From: Mesorhizobium sp.
GTDB lineage: Bacteria > Pseudomonadota > Alphaproteobacteria > Rhizobiales > Rhizobiaceae
Reading direction: 5' to 3'
Assembly (NCBI GenBank): GCA_027492275.1
Contig: JAPUFC010000055.1
Coordinates: 1-64,000, forward strand
Length of the DNA: 64,000 bases
This document shows positions 10,401 to 17,730 of this stretch, piece by piece. The notes beneath the pieces were generated by a model that had not been told where the DNA came from, did no database searches, and worked only from the letters and a program-made list of their open reading frames with translations. Position 1 is the stretch's first letter, and every line of letters begins with the position of its first letter. A program made the translations under genes and the position numbers.

Positions 10401-12913
10401 GCGAGCTCCTCGTCACCATCGGCGCGGAGAAGCTGCTGACCACGGTCTCGGCGACCGTGCCTGCCGGCGGCGCGACCGTCGACCTGCCGGTCGGCGACTG
10501 GGGCGCGGGCGCCTACGTGACCGCCACGCTCTACCGGCCCGGCGAAGCGGTCGAAAGCCGCATGCCCGCCCGCGCCATCGGCGTGAAGTGGCTGAAGGTC
10601 GATCCGGGCGCGAAGAAGCTCGCAGTCACGCTGTCGGCCCCTGAAAAGAACCTGCCGCGCGGCCAGCTTTCGATCCCCGTCAAGGTCGAGGGCGCCGCTC
10701 CCGGTGCTGACGCCTATGTCACGGTCGCGGCCGTCGATGTCGGCATCCTCAACCTCACGCGCTACAAGGCCCCCGATCCCGAGGCCTGGTATTTCGGCCA
10801 GCGCCGCCTCGGGCTGGAGATCCGCGACCTCTACGGCCGGCTCATCGACGGCTCGCTGGGCGTCGCCGGGCGGCTGCGCACCGGCGGCGACGGCGGCGGC
10901 ATGACCGCCCAGGGTAATCCGCCGACGGAGAAGCTGGTCGCCTTCTTCTCCGGCCCGGTGCGGCTCGACGCGGACGGCACCACCACCGTCAACTTTGACA
11001 TCCCGCAGTTCAACGGCACCGCCCGCATCATGGCCGTGGCGTGGACGAAGGAGGCCGTGGGCCACGCCCAGCAGGACGTGATCGTCCGCGATCCGGTCGT
11101 CATCACCGCCTCGAAGCCGCGCTTCCTGGCCCCCGGCGATGCCTCGACGCTGCGCCTCGACGTCGCCAACACCGACGCGCCGGACGGCGACTACCAGCTT
11201 TCGCTGGAGACCGCCGGCGGGCTGACGGTCGGCAACGCGCCGCAAAAACTGACGCTCGCCGCCGGCAAGCGCCAGACGCTGGCCGTGCCGCTCACCGCCA
11301 CGGCCATCGGCGACGCCGGCCTCACCGTGCGGCTCTCCCGCGAGGGCGGACCCGACATCGAGCAGGAGCTGGCGCTGCCGGTCCGGCCCTCCACCATGCC
11401 GGTCACCACGCGGCTCGTGGTCGATCTCGGGCCGGGCAAGAGCCTGCGCGTCGACCGCCAGTTGCTCGCCGCCAGCCTGATGGACGGCGCGTCGGTCAGC
11501 GTCGGCGTCTCGCAGTCGGCGGCCTTCGACGTGCCCTCGCTGCTGCTGACCCTCGACCGCTACCCCTATGGCTGCACCGAGCAGACGACCAGCCGGGCGC
11601 TGCCGCTGCTCTATGTCGGCGACATGGCTAAGGCGGTCGGCATGGCTGACGAGCCCGAACTGAGGACGCGCATCCAGACCGCGATCTACCGCGTGCTGAA
11701 CAACCAGTCCTCCTCCGGCAGCTTCGGCCTGTGGTCGCCGGGCGACGAGGATCTGTGGCTGGATGCCTACGTCACCGACTTCCTGACCCGCGCCCGCGAG
11801 CAGGGCTACGACGTGCCCGCCAACGCCATGGCGCAGGCGATCTCCAACCTGCAGAACTCGCTGGCCTACGACCAGGACATCGAGGGACGCGGCAGCGAGA
11901 TGGCCTATGCGCTCTACGTGCTGGCGCGCAACCGCAAGGCCTCCATCGGCGACCTGCGCTACTACGCCGACACCAAGCTGGAAGCCTTTTCCAGCCCGCT
12001 GGCGGTGGCGCAACTGGCCGCCAGCCTCGCCCTCTACGGCGACGCGCAGCGCTCGGAAGCGACGTTCGCGGCCGCCTTCCGGATGGCGAAGGCGCAGACC
12101 GACTACGACTGGACCCGCGCCGACTACGGCTCCAAGCTGCGCGACGGCGCCGCCATGCTGGCGCTGGCCGCCGACAGCAAGCCGACACCGTCCATCGTGC
12201 CGGAGCTGGTGAAGTTCGTCGCCGACACGAAGAAGGCGACGCGCTGGACCAGCACCCAGGACGATGCCTGGATGCTGTTGGCCACCCGCGCGCTGACGGC
12301 CGCCAACGCCGGCCTCACCCTGACGGTGGACGGCGCGCCCTGGACCGGCGCGTTCAACCGGCAGATGACGGGCGACGCGCTGGTCGCCAGGCCGCTGGTC
12401 GTCGCCAACACCGGCAAGGCCGCCGTGCAGGCGGTCGTCACCACGGTCGCGGCCCCGGCCCAGCCGCTGCCGGCAGGCGGCGACGGCTTCTCCATCGAAC
12501 GCACCTATTATTCGCTCGACGGCGAGGAGGCCAACATCACGGAGGCGAAGCAGAACGAGCGCTTCGTCGTCGTGCTCAAGGTGAACGAGTCCAATTCCTG
12601 GGCCTCGCGCGTGCTGGTCAACGATCTTTTGCCGGCGGGCTTCGAGATCGACAATCCGCGCCTCGTCAACAGCGCCGACCTGTCGAACTTCGACTGGCTG
12701 GAGGAGACCGAGGCCGCGCATCTGGAGTTCCGCGACGACCGCTTCACCGCCGCGTTCAATCGCGACGAGGGCGAGAACGGCGAGATCGTGCTGGCCTACG
12801 TGGTCCGCGCGGTGACGCCCGGCACCTATGTCCACCCCGCCGCGACGGTGGAGGACATGTACCGGCCGCAATTCGCCGCCCGCACCGCCACCGGCATGAT
12901 GGCGGTGAAGTAA
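7412..12913 (+). CDS. Large bacterial alpha-2-macroglobulin with N-terminal PAN/Apple domain
   Basis: An 1833-residue secreted protein of the YfhM-type bacterial alpha-2-macroglobulin family, which traps proteases in the periplasm. The frame opens at 7202, but ATG 7412 begins a clean signal peptide (MRVLTVFPLLAFLLAGLAAPAAA). A Cys-containing PAN/Apple-like module follows (about residues 52-110, Cys near 70, 74, 80 and 93), then MG domains. The thioester motif GCTEQ is intact (Cys1388, Gln1391 by my count), followed by the alpha-helical thioester domain and the C-terminal receptor-like domain. Unlike E. coli YfhM there is no lipobox Cys at the signal cleavage site, so it may be soluble or anchored another way. 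The next gene is pbpC, the usual partner, suggesting action where peptidoglycan is repaired. Confidence 0.93.
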   Translation: MRVLTVFPLLAFLLAGLAAPAAAQQPASSPAAEMQPTAAQRAPRQVVTTNDQDYFGFDLRSEQNVTLDQCKTSCLADQSCRAFTYNTKAKWCFMKSDFAQLKPFRGAVAGKVVPVNGDPDIGAPAELSFFPAWMKDEARAFKTGIADPAAQPSDSGLVGLTQDGELQMRTGNPRGAMQNFTAALRIAPEDGSLWQKLARAVLAIKPANGTEAAQFQRDATSAAQNAYLVSRTAPARADALAALAAGLDRRELFRPALKAYEASLALVNSASVRSDYEDLKARKGFRIIEHTVEADSASPRICAQFSEDLVKAGVDYAPFVTVDEAAPRSVEASGRQVCVGGLEHGKSYRVTFRPGLPAAIGETLASPVVLSIYVQDRGASARFTGESFVLPAHARRGIPVVTVNMDVADMKLYRVGDRSLARLLSGYNFLRQLDSYDISTIADDMGSPVWEGEMAISSELNKEITTSFPVDEALPDRKPGVYVLTAQPKDDRSESWDSRATQWFVVSDIGLSTYTGQDGLNVFARSLGSAKPIAGADLTLLAKNNEVLGTATTDANGRATFNPGLTRGEAGMVPAVLMAAQGQSDFVFLDMTRAGFDLSDRGVAGRATPGELDIYAWTERGIYRAGETVHVAALARDGSADAVENLPLTFIFSRPDGVEDRRMVSEGRAMGGHAVDLGLAPSAMRGTWSVAIHTDPRQPALSTQNFLVEDFVPDRIEFDIKADKTEIAAGEPAEVTVDGRFLYGAPAAGLELEGEVTVSTKRQWDRFAGYWFGLADEEQGDAQRIPLENLPLVGEDGKATFPVRVDRLPSTTRLLNAGVTVRMRESGGRAVERALDIGIRPQGPAIGIRPDFSGGAVPQGGTAKFSLIAADAAGNRTAMPGALWTLVKVERNYQWYRSGNSWNYEPVTTTRSIASGKVDIAADGEIGLTQAVDWGRYRLQVETSDPAGPATSYEFDAGWYVAATSTETPDGLEIALDKDQYAAGEVAKLKVSPRFAGELLVTIGAEKLLTTVSATVPAGGATVDLPVGDWGAGAYVTATLYRPGEAVESRMPARAIGVKWLKVDPGAKKLAVTLSAPEKNLPRGQLSIPVKVEGAAPGADAYVTVAAVDVGILNLTRYKAPDPEAWYFGQRRLGLEIRDLYGRLIDGSLGVAGRLRTGGDGGGMTAQGNPPTEKLVAFFSGPVRLDADGTTTVNFDIPQFNGTARIMAVAWTKEAVGHAQQDVIVRDPVVITASKPRFLAPGDASTLRLDVANTDAPDGDYQLSLETAGGLTVGNAPQKLTLAAGKRQTLAVPLTATAIGDAGLTVRLSREGGPDIEQELALPVRPSTMPVTTRLVVDLGPGKSLRVDRQLLAASLMDGASVSVGVSQSAAFDVPSLLLTLDRYPYGCTEQTTSRALPLLYVGDMAKAVGMADEPELRTRIQTAIYRVLNNQSSSGSFGLWSPGDEDLWLDAYVTDFLTRAREQGYDVPANAMAQAISNLQNSLAYDQDIEGRGSEMAYALYVLARNRKASIGDLRYYADTKLEAFSSPLAVAQLAASLALYGDAQRSEATFAAAFRMAKAQTDYDWTRADYGSKLRDGAAMLALAADSKPTPSIVPELVKFVADTKKATRWTSTQDDAWMLLATRALTAANAGLTLTVDGAPWTGAFNRQMTGDALVARPLVVANTGKAAVQAVVTTVAAPAQPLPAGGDGFSIERTYYSLDGEEANITEAKQNERFVVVLKVNESNSWASRVLVNDLLPAGFEIDNPRLVNSADLSNFDWLEETEAAHLEFRDDRFTAAFNRDEGENGEIVLAYVVRAVTPGTYVHPAATVEDMYRPQFAARTATGMMAVK

Positions 12914-12962
12914 AGGCGATCGGCGATGGCGCTGCTCCGCACCGGCCCGGACTTGGCGGGAC

Positions 12963-13103
12963 AGCACCCCCACCCCTCACCCCTCCCCACAAGGGGCAGG
13001 GGTATTCGGAGATGCGGTGCGTTCAACCCTGGCGCAGGGTCTTGGCAGGGACCTGTCAGAATCCCCCTCCCCCTTGTGGGGAGGGGTAAGGGGTGGGGGT
13101 GCT
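12963..13103. repeat. GC-rich palindromic repeat with 44-bp arms
   Basis: The arm at 12963-13006 is the reverse complement of 13060-13103 at 41 of 44 positions (core CCCCTCCCCACAAGGGG). The spacer is 53 nt and holds a small ACCCT/AGGGT hairpin. There is no transposase and I see no target duplication. Similar GC-rich palindromes are widely dispersed in Mesorhizobium-like genomes (recalled, not searched). It lies between the alpha-2-macroglobulin gene and pbpC and overlaps the pbpC start codon. Confidence 0.85.
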
Positions 13104-15192
13104 CTTGCTGAACGTCCGGAAAATCCTCCGTCGCACAGCCATAGCGACCGCGTCCGCCGCCGCCTTCCTCGGCCTGTCCGCCTTCGCGCTCGACCGGCTG
13201 GACAAGGCCTTCCCGCCGCCGCTGCCTGAAAAGCTCGCCGTCTCGAAGGAGGTCGCCGACCGCGACGGCGTGCTGCTGCGCGCCTTCGCCGCCCCGGACG
13301 GACGCTGGCGGCTGGCGACCTCCGTCGATCAGGTCGATCCGCAATTCGTGAGGATGCTCGTCGCCTACGAGGACAAGCGCTTCTTCGACCATCCCGGCGT
13401 CGATGCTTTCGCCCTGCTGCGCGCCGCCGGCCAGTTGGCCGGGCGCGGCCGCATCGTCTCGGGCGGCTCGACGCTGTCGATGCAGCTCGCCCGCCTCATG
13501 GAGCCGCGCGAAAGCCGCAGCATCGCAGCGAAGCTGCGCCAGATCGTCCGCGCCGTCCAGATCGAGCGTCGTCTCTCAAAAACCGACATTCTGGAGCGTT
13601 ATCTCACCCTCGCGCCCTATGGCGGCAATCTGGAAGGCGTGCGCGCCGCCTCCCTCGCCTATTTCGGCAAGGAGCCGAAACGCCTGACGCTGTCGGAGGC
13701 GGCGCTTCTCGTCGCCCTGCCGCAACTGCCGGAGCGCCGCCGCCCGGACCGCAACCCCGGCATCGCGCTGGCCGCGCGCGATCGCGTGCTCGCCCGCATG
13801 GTCGATTCCGGCCTGATCGAGCCGCGCGAGGCGGAGCGGGCCGCGCTCGAGGAGGTGCCGGCAACCCGCCTCGCGCTTCCCGCGCTCGCGCCGCACGCCG
13901 CTGAGGCCGCGTTGCGCAGCAATCCGGACGCCGACCTCCATGCCTTGACGATCCGCGCCGGCGTCCAGTCCGGCCTCGAAGCCGTCGCCAGCGCCGCCGC
14001 CCGCAGGCTCGGGCCGCGCGTCTCCGTCGCCATGGTGCTGGCCGACGCCGTCACCGGCGACATCCTCGGCGAGGTCGGTTCGGCCGGTTATTTCGACGCC
14101 GCCCGCTCCGGCTGGATCGACATGACCCGCGTGCCGCGCTCGCCCGGCTCGACCCTGAAGCCCTTCATCTACGGGCTGGGTTTCGAGCAGGGGCTGGTGG
14201 CGCAGGAAACCATCATGGAGGACCGGCCCTCGGACTTCCACGGCTACCGGCCGAAGAACTTCGACCTCGGCTACCAGGGCGACGTCAGCGTGCGCCAGGC
14301 CCTGCAATTGTCGCTCAACGTGCCGGCGGTGCAGATTCTGGACGGTGTCGGCCCCGCCCGGCTCACCGCCCGCTTCCGGCAGGCCGGCGTAACGCCGCTG
14401 CTTCCCGCGAACGAAGCGCCCGGACTGGCGATCGGCCTCGGCGGCGTCGGCCTGACGCTGAAGGATCTGGTGCAGCTCTATACCGGGCTCGCCAACGAGG
14501 GCCGCGCCAAGTTGCTGCGCGACGGCACGGAAAAGACGCCGCCCGAGCCGCTGGAGAACGGCACGCTGCTGTCCGGCGAGGCGGCGTGGCAGGTCACCGA
14601 CATCCTGTCCGGCGTGCGGCCTCCGCTCGGAGCGATGCAGCGCGGCATCGCCTACAAGACCGGCACCTCCTACGGCTACCGCGACGCCTGGTCGGTCGGC
14701 TATGACGGCCGCTATGTGCTGGGCGTCTGGGTCGGGCGCGCGGATTCGGGCTCTGTGCCCGGCATCGCCGGCTATGACAGCGCCGCCCCCATCCTCTTCG
14801 AGGGTTTCGCCAGATCCGGCCTCGCGGCCGTGCCGCTGCGCCGCCCGCCCGCCGGCTCCTTCCGCCCGACGCGCCAGCAGCTTCCGGTGACGCTCCAGCG
14901 CTTCATGCCCGCCGACCGGATGCCGCAGGCGGCGGGCGTCGTCGAGCCCGCCCCGCGCATCGTCTTCCCGCCGGAAGGCGCCCGCGTCGAGCTCCAGCCG
15001 GAAGCTGCGCCGCTGGTGCTGAAGCTGCAGGGCGGCCGCGCGCCGTTCCGCTGGCTGGCCAACGGCAAGCCGCTGGCCGAGGTGGTGCGCCGCCGCGAGA
15101 CGAGCTGGGTCCCGGACGGCGCGGGCTACGCCACGCTCACTGTCATCGACGCCGCCGGCCGCGCCGCGAGCGTGAAGGTTTTCGTTGAATAG
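13093..15192 (+). CDS. pbpC: Penicillin-binding protein 1C
   Basis: A 699-residue bifunctional class A PBP of the 1C type. An N-terminal membrane anchor (about residues 12-32) is followed by a GT51 glycosyltransferase domain with YEDKRFFDHPG (catalytic Glu93) and GGSTLSMQLARL. The transpeptidase domain has SxxK as S353-T-L-K356, then SLN (LQLSLNVPAV) and KTGT (AYKTGTSYGY). A C-terminal BiPBP_C domain (about 600-699) completes the 1C architecture. It polymerises and crosslinks peptidoglycan at the inner membrane. No ATG is available near the N-terminus; the possible starts are GTG 13093, GTG 13099 and TTG 13105, the first two inside the palindromic repeat. GTG 13093 has GAGGGG about 7 nt upstream. 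The 3' end overlaps the next gene by 8 nt. Confidence 0.93.
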   Translation: MGVLLLNVRKILRRTAIATASAAAFLGLSAFALDRLDKAFPPPLPEKLAVSKEVADRDGVLLRAFAAPDGRWRLATSVDQVDPQFVRMLVAYEDKRFFDHPGVDAFALLRAAGQLAGRGRIVSGGSTLSMQLARLMEPRESRSIAAKLRQIVRAVQIERRLSKTDILERYLTLAPYGGNLEGVRAASLAYFGKEPKRLTLSEAALLVALPQLPERRRPDRNPGIALAARDRVLARMVDSGLIEPREAERAALEEVPATRLALPALAPHAAEAALRSNPDADLHALTIRAGVQSGLEAVASAAARRLGPRVSVAMVLADAVTGDILGEVGSAGYFDAARSGWIDMTRVPRSPGSTLKPFIYGLGFEQGLVAQETIMEDRPSDFHGYRPKNFDLGYQGDVSVRQALQLSLNVPAVQILDGVGPARLTARFRQAGVTPLLPANEAPGLAIGLGGVGLTLKDLVQLYTGLANEGRAKLLRDGTEKTPPEPLENGTLLSGEAAWQVTDILSGVRPPLGAMQRGIAYKTGTSYGYRDAWSVGYDGRYVLGVWVGRADSGSVPGIAGYDSAAPILFEGFARSGLAAVPLRRPPAGSFRPTRQQLPVTLQRFMPADRMPQAAGVVEPAPRIVFPPEGARVELQPEAAPLVLKLQGGRAPFRWLANGKPLAEVVRRRETSWVPDGAGYATLTVIDAAGRAASVKVFVE

Positions 15193-15943
15193 GCTGCGCC
15201 AAGCCTTGCTCGCGACTCGGCTTTTCGGCGACGGCGGGCGACGGCTAACACGCCTCATCTTGTTCCTATCCCTGCTTGTCGCCCCCGCCCTCGCCGCGGA
15301 ACTGCCCGGCGGCTTCGTGCGGCTGAGCGATGTCGATCCTACGATCAGGCAGGACGTGCGCTATGCCGGGCCCGGCAATTTTCTCGGGCGGCGTGTGGAT
15401 GGCTACGAGGCCGCGGTCTGCATCCTGACCCCCCCGGCTGCGGCGGCTCTGGCAAAGGCTCAAAAGGCGCTTGCAACGCAGGACCTCTCGCTGGTCGTCT
15501 TCGACTGCTATCGGCCTAAGCGCGCCGTCGCCGACTTCGTGCGCTGGACGAGGCAAGGCGGCCCGCCCGACGCGCGCTGGCATCCGAAGGTGAAGCGCGG
15601 CGACCTGATCGCCAAGGGCTATGTCGGCGTGCGCTCGGCGCATTCGCGCGGCTCGACCGTCGACCTCGGCATCGCGCCGTTGCAAGGCGCCCCGGCCGCC
15701 GACCCTTCCTGCGGTGCGACTGGCGGCAAGACACTCGACTTCGGCACGGGCTTCGACTGCTTCGATCCCGCCAGCGAAACCGCCTCACGCATTTCGGGCG
15801 ACGTGTCGAAGAACAGAAGGCTTCTGGTCGAGACGATGACCGCCGCCGGCTTCCGCAACTACCGCCGGGAATGGTGGCACTTCACCTTGGCGAACGAGCC
15901 CTACCCCCGGAAACGATTCGATTTTCCGGTGACGGCGGACTGA
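15185..15943 (+). CDS. Secreted D-alanyl-D-alanine dipeptidase, VanX/DdpX family (M15D)
   Basis: A 252-residue zinc peptidase. The likely start is TTG 15185, with AAGG 6 nt upstream, overlapping the pbpC stop region by 8 nt. An extended basic N-terminus precedes the hydrophobic signal LILFLSLLVAPALAA, so the enzyme is probably periplasmic. The M15 zinc site is complete: SAHSRGSTVDLG supplies His and Asp, and EWWHFTL near residue 228 supplies the catalytic Glu and third zinc ligand. The SRGSTVDL form is typical of the VanX/DdpX branch, which cleaves D-Ala-D-Ala. Coupling to pbpC suggests turnover of peptidoglycan fragments. Without a vanA-type ligase or regulator here, glycopeptide resistance is not implied. 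Confidence 0.88.
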   Translation: MNRLRQALLATRLFGDGGRRLTRLILFLSLLVAPALAAELPGGFVRLSDVDPTIRQDVRYAGPGNFLGRRVDGYEAAVCILTPPAAAALAKAQKALATQDLSLVVFDCYRPKRAVADFVRWTRQGGPPDARWHPKVKRGDLIAKGYVGVRSAHSRGSTVDLGIAPLQGAPAADPSCGATGGKTLDFGTGFDCFDPASETASRISGDVSKNRRLLVETMTAAGFRNYRREWWHFTLANEPYPRKRFDFPVTAD

Positions 15944-15950
15944 GTTTCCG

Positions 15951-16087
15951 TGCGTCTTTCGAGGCTCGCCCGTCGAGGCTCGAAAAAACCTGGAAAACGC
16001 AGCGCGGGCTCGCACCTCAGGATGAGGGAAGCTGGCGCAAAGGGTTCTCATCCTGAGGTGCGAGCGAAGCGAGCCTCGAAGGACGCA
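15951..16087. repeat. Dispersed-type palindromic repeat
   Basis: Nested inverted repeats: outer arms 15951-15969 and 16069-16087 match at 18 of 19 positions (TGCGTC.TTCGAGGCTCGC). Inner arms 16008-16026 and 16047-16065 match perfectly over 19 bp (GCTCGCACCTCAGGATGAG) with a 20-nt loop. It sits between two convergent genes, where it could also terminate transcription. The CTCGCACCTCAGGATGAG core resembles a dispersed repeat common in Rhizobiales; that is from memory, not a search. Confidence 0.8.
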
Positions 16088-16114
16088 CCGGGCAGCCTGC
16101 GGCCACCCGAAATC

Positions 16115-17563
16115 CTAATCCGCGAAGATCGGATAGAGCTCGCTGATCGCCGTGTCCTTGTATTTCGTGCCGGGGAACACGTCCTTGATGCGCAGCTCCA
16201 GATACGGCGTCCGCACCGGCCGGTCGAAATCGACGCGGCTCGGGCCGCGCACGTCCTGCAAGGTGATGCCGAGAACCCCGCTCCTCGTCGTCGCCTCCAG
16301 CGCCTTGACCCGCGCGTTGCTGGCCCAGATCTGCTGGTTCTTGTCGTAGCCGTTGACGATCTCGAAGCCCGAAAGCAGCCGCTCGCGGCCGAAATGCAGG
16401 GTGATCGTCTCGCCGATGCCGAGCTCCTTCTCGCCCTCGACCCAGGCCGTCTCGCGGTTGCCGTCGAACATCAGGCCGGGATCGTAGACATTGCCCTTGA
16501 TCGGCTTCAGCACGGAGCTGACGCAGTAATCGACGTCGAACGGCCCCTTCGCGCAGGTGCCCTCCCTGGCGATGCGGCGCGTCGCCGTCACCGCGCCGGC
16601 GCTGGCGACGCGCTCCTGTTCCGGCGCGGCGCAGGCTTTCGAGGCCAGTTCCTTCGCCAGATCGGCATAGAAGGAACCGGGATAGCGGCGCATGAACGCC
16701 TCGAATGCGCCGCAGCTTCCGACATCCACCGCCATGTCGTAGGCCTGCTTGGCCTCCACCGCCGACAGCGGCGCCTGCGCGGTCGGCTGCGCGGCCTGCG
16801 CCGCAGCCGGCGCGAAGGAGAATCGTCCACGCAAAGACGATGAATCCCATGGCACCTGGAGGCCGTTGGTGGCGGAAAAGACGTCATTGCGGACCTCGAT
16901 CATCATGTCCGAGATCGACTGGCCTGGCGTGGCCATATGTTTCAGCAGGGCGTTGGTGAAAGGCGAGTTGCGCCCCGCCCCGTCGGACGCCACGGCATCC
17001 GGCTGCGTGGCGAAGGCGATGAAGGTTTCCGAGCCGGTCTGGATGCGGCCGAGCCCCTTGGACAGCGAGGCGGCCGAGCGGTTCGAGCTCTTGGCCAGGT
17101 CCTTCGCGAAGGGATTGTCGCGGCAGGCGTCGAGGAAGACGAGGTTGGTGCGGCTGCCGCGCTCCAACTGCTGCATGACGCCGGACAGCGACACCAGCGA
17201 CAGGTCGATCTCGCTCTCGAACTCGACCATGGCGTCCACCGGCACCAGATAGTTCTGGCCGTTCACCTGGAGGCCGTGCCCGGCATAGAAGAACAGCGCC
17301 ACCTCCGCCCGTTCCGCCGCGCGGCCGAATTTTATCAGCGATTCGACCAGCTTGCGGCGGTCGAGATCGACGCCGCCGACGACGGTGAAGCCGAGCCCCT
17401 CCAGCTTCCGCGTCAAATCCTCGGCGTCGTTGCGCGGATTGCGCAGCGAGGGCACGTGCTCATAGGCGGAATTGCCGACCACCAGCGCCACGCGCTCCTG
17501 CGCCGTCGCGGAAAACCCCGCGCCGGCCAGCAGGAAAAGCAGAACCAAGAGAAAGCGCCGCAA
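16115..17563 (-). CDS. Secreted caspase-like (peptidase C14) protein with C-terminal discoidin/NADase-type glycan-binding domain
   Basis: A 482-residue protein with a signal peptide (RRFLLVLLFLLAGAGFSATA) and a caspase p20-like domain (about 23-250). The catalytic His96 lies in FFYAGHGLQ and Cys147 in VFLDACRDNP, both intact. A linker with repeated Cys (CGAFEAFMRRYPGSFYADLA) follows. The last ~130 residues form a beta-sandwich like that annotated as NADase-type glycan-binding or discoidin (MFDGNRETAWVEG, then ITLHFG, then LELRIKDVFPGTKYKDTAI). Bacterial C14 proteins of this kind cut after basic residues; export suggests an envelope role. It stands alone, flanked by a repeat and by divergent selO. 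The function of this architecture is not known to me. Confidence 0.87.
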   Translation of the reverse strand: MRRFLLVLLFLLAGAGFSATAQERVALVVGNSAYEHVPSLRNPRNDAEDLTRKLEGLGFTVVGGVDLDRRKLVESLIKFGRAAERAEVALFFYAGHGLQVNGQNYLVPVDAMVEFESEIDLSLVSLSGVMQQLERGSRTNLVFLDACRDNPFAKDLAKSSNRSAASLSKGLGRIQTGSETFIAFATQPDAVASDGAGRNSPFTNALLKHMATPGQSISDMMIEVRNDVFSATNGLQVPWDSSSLRGRFSFAPAAAQAAQPTAQAPLSAVEAKQAYDMAVDVGSCGAFEAFMRRYPGSFYADLAKELASKACAAPEQERVASAGAVTATRRIAREGTCAKGPFDVDYCVSSVLKPIKGNVYDPGLMFDGNRETAWVEGEKELGIGETITLHFGRERLLSGFEIVNGYDKNQQIWASNARVKALEATTRSGVLGITLQDVRGPSRVDFDRPVRTPYLELRIKDVFPGTKYKDTAISELYPIFAD

Positions 17564-17730
17564 CCCCGACCACCCCGCAGTTCCTCAGGCCGGAATCCCT
17601 TCCGGCACCTCCAGGCGATGTAAGGTCTGGCCGCCGGCTCTGTCAATTTCGCGGCCCGCCGCCCGAAGGGGCGCGGCCGGAACCGAACTGCGCTATGAGG
17701 GTTCCAGCCTATCCCCTTCATGGACCGAAC

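Noticed and set aside
7154-12973. A 1939-codon open frame antisense to the alpha-2-macroglobulin gene
   Set aside because: Its translation is Arg/Gly/Ala/Val-rich with no recognisable domain; it arises from the strong GC bias at third codon positions of the real gene.
12963-13103. Insertion sequence ends or CRISPR repeat
   Set aside because: Only one inverted pair is present, there is no transposase and no regularly spaced direct repeats.
15185-15943. Glycopeptide resistance determinant
   Set aside because: Only the VanX-like dipeptidase is present, with a signal peptide, and there is no VanA/VanH-type ligase, dehydrogenase or regulator.
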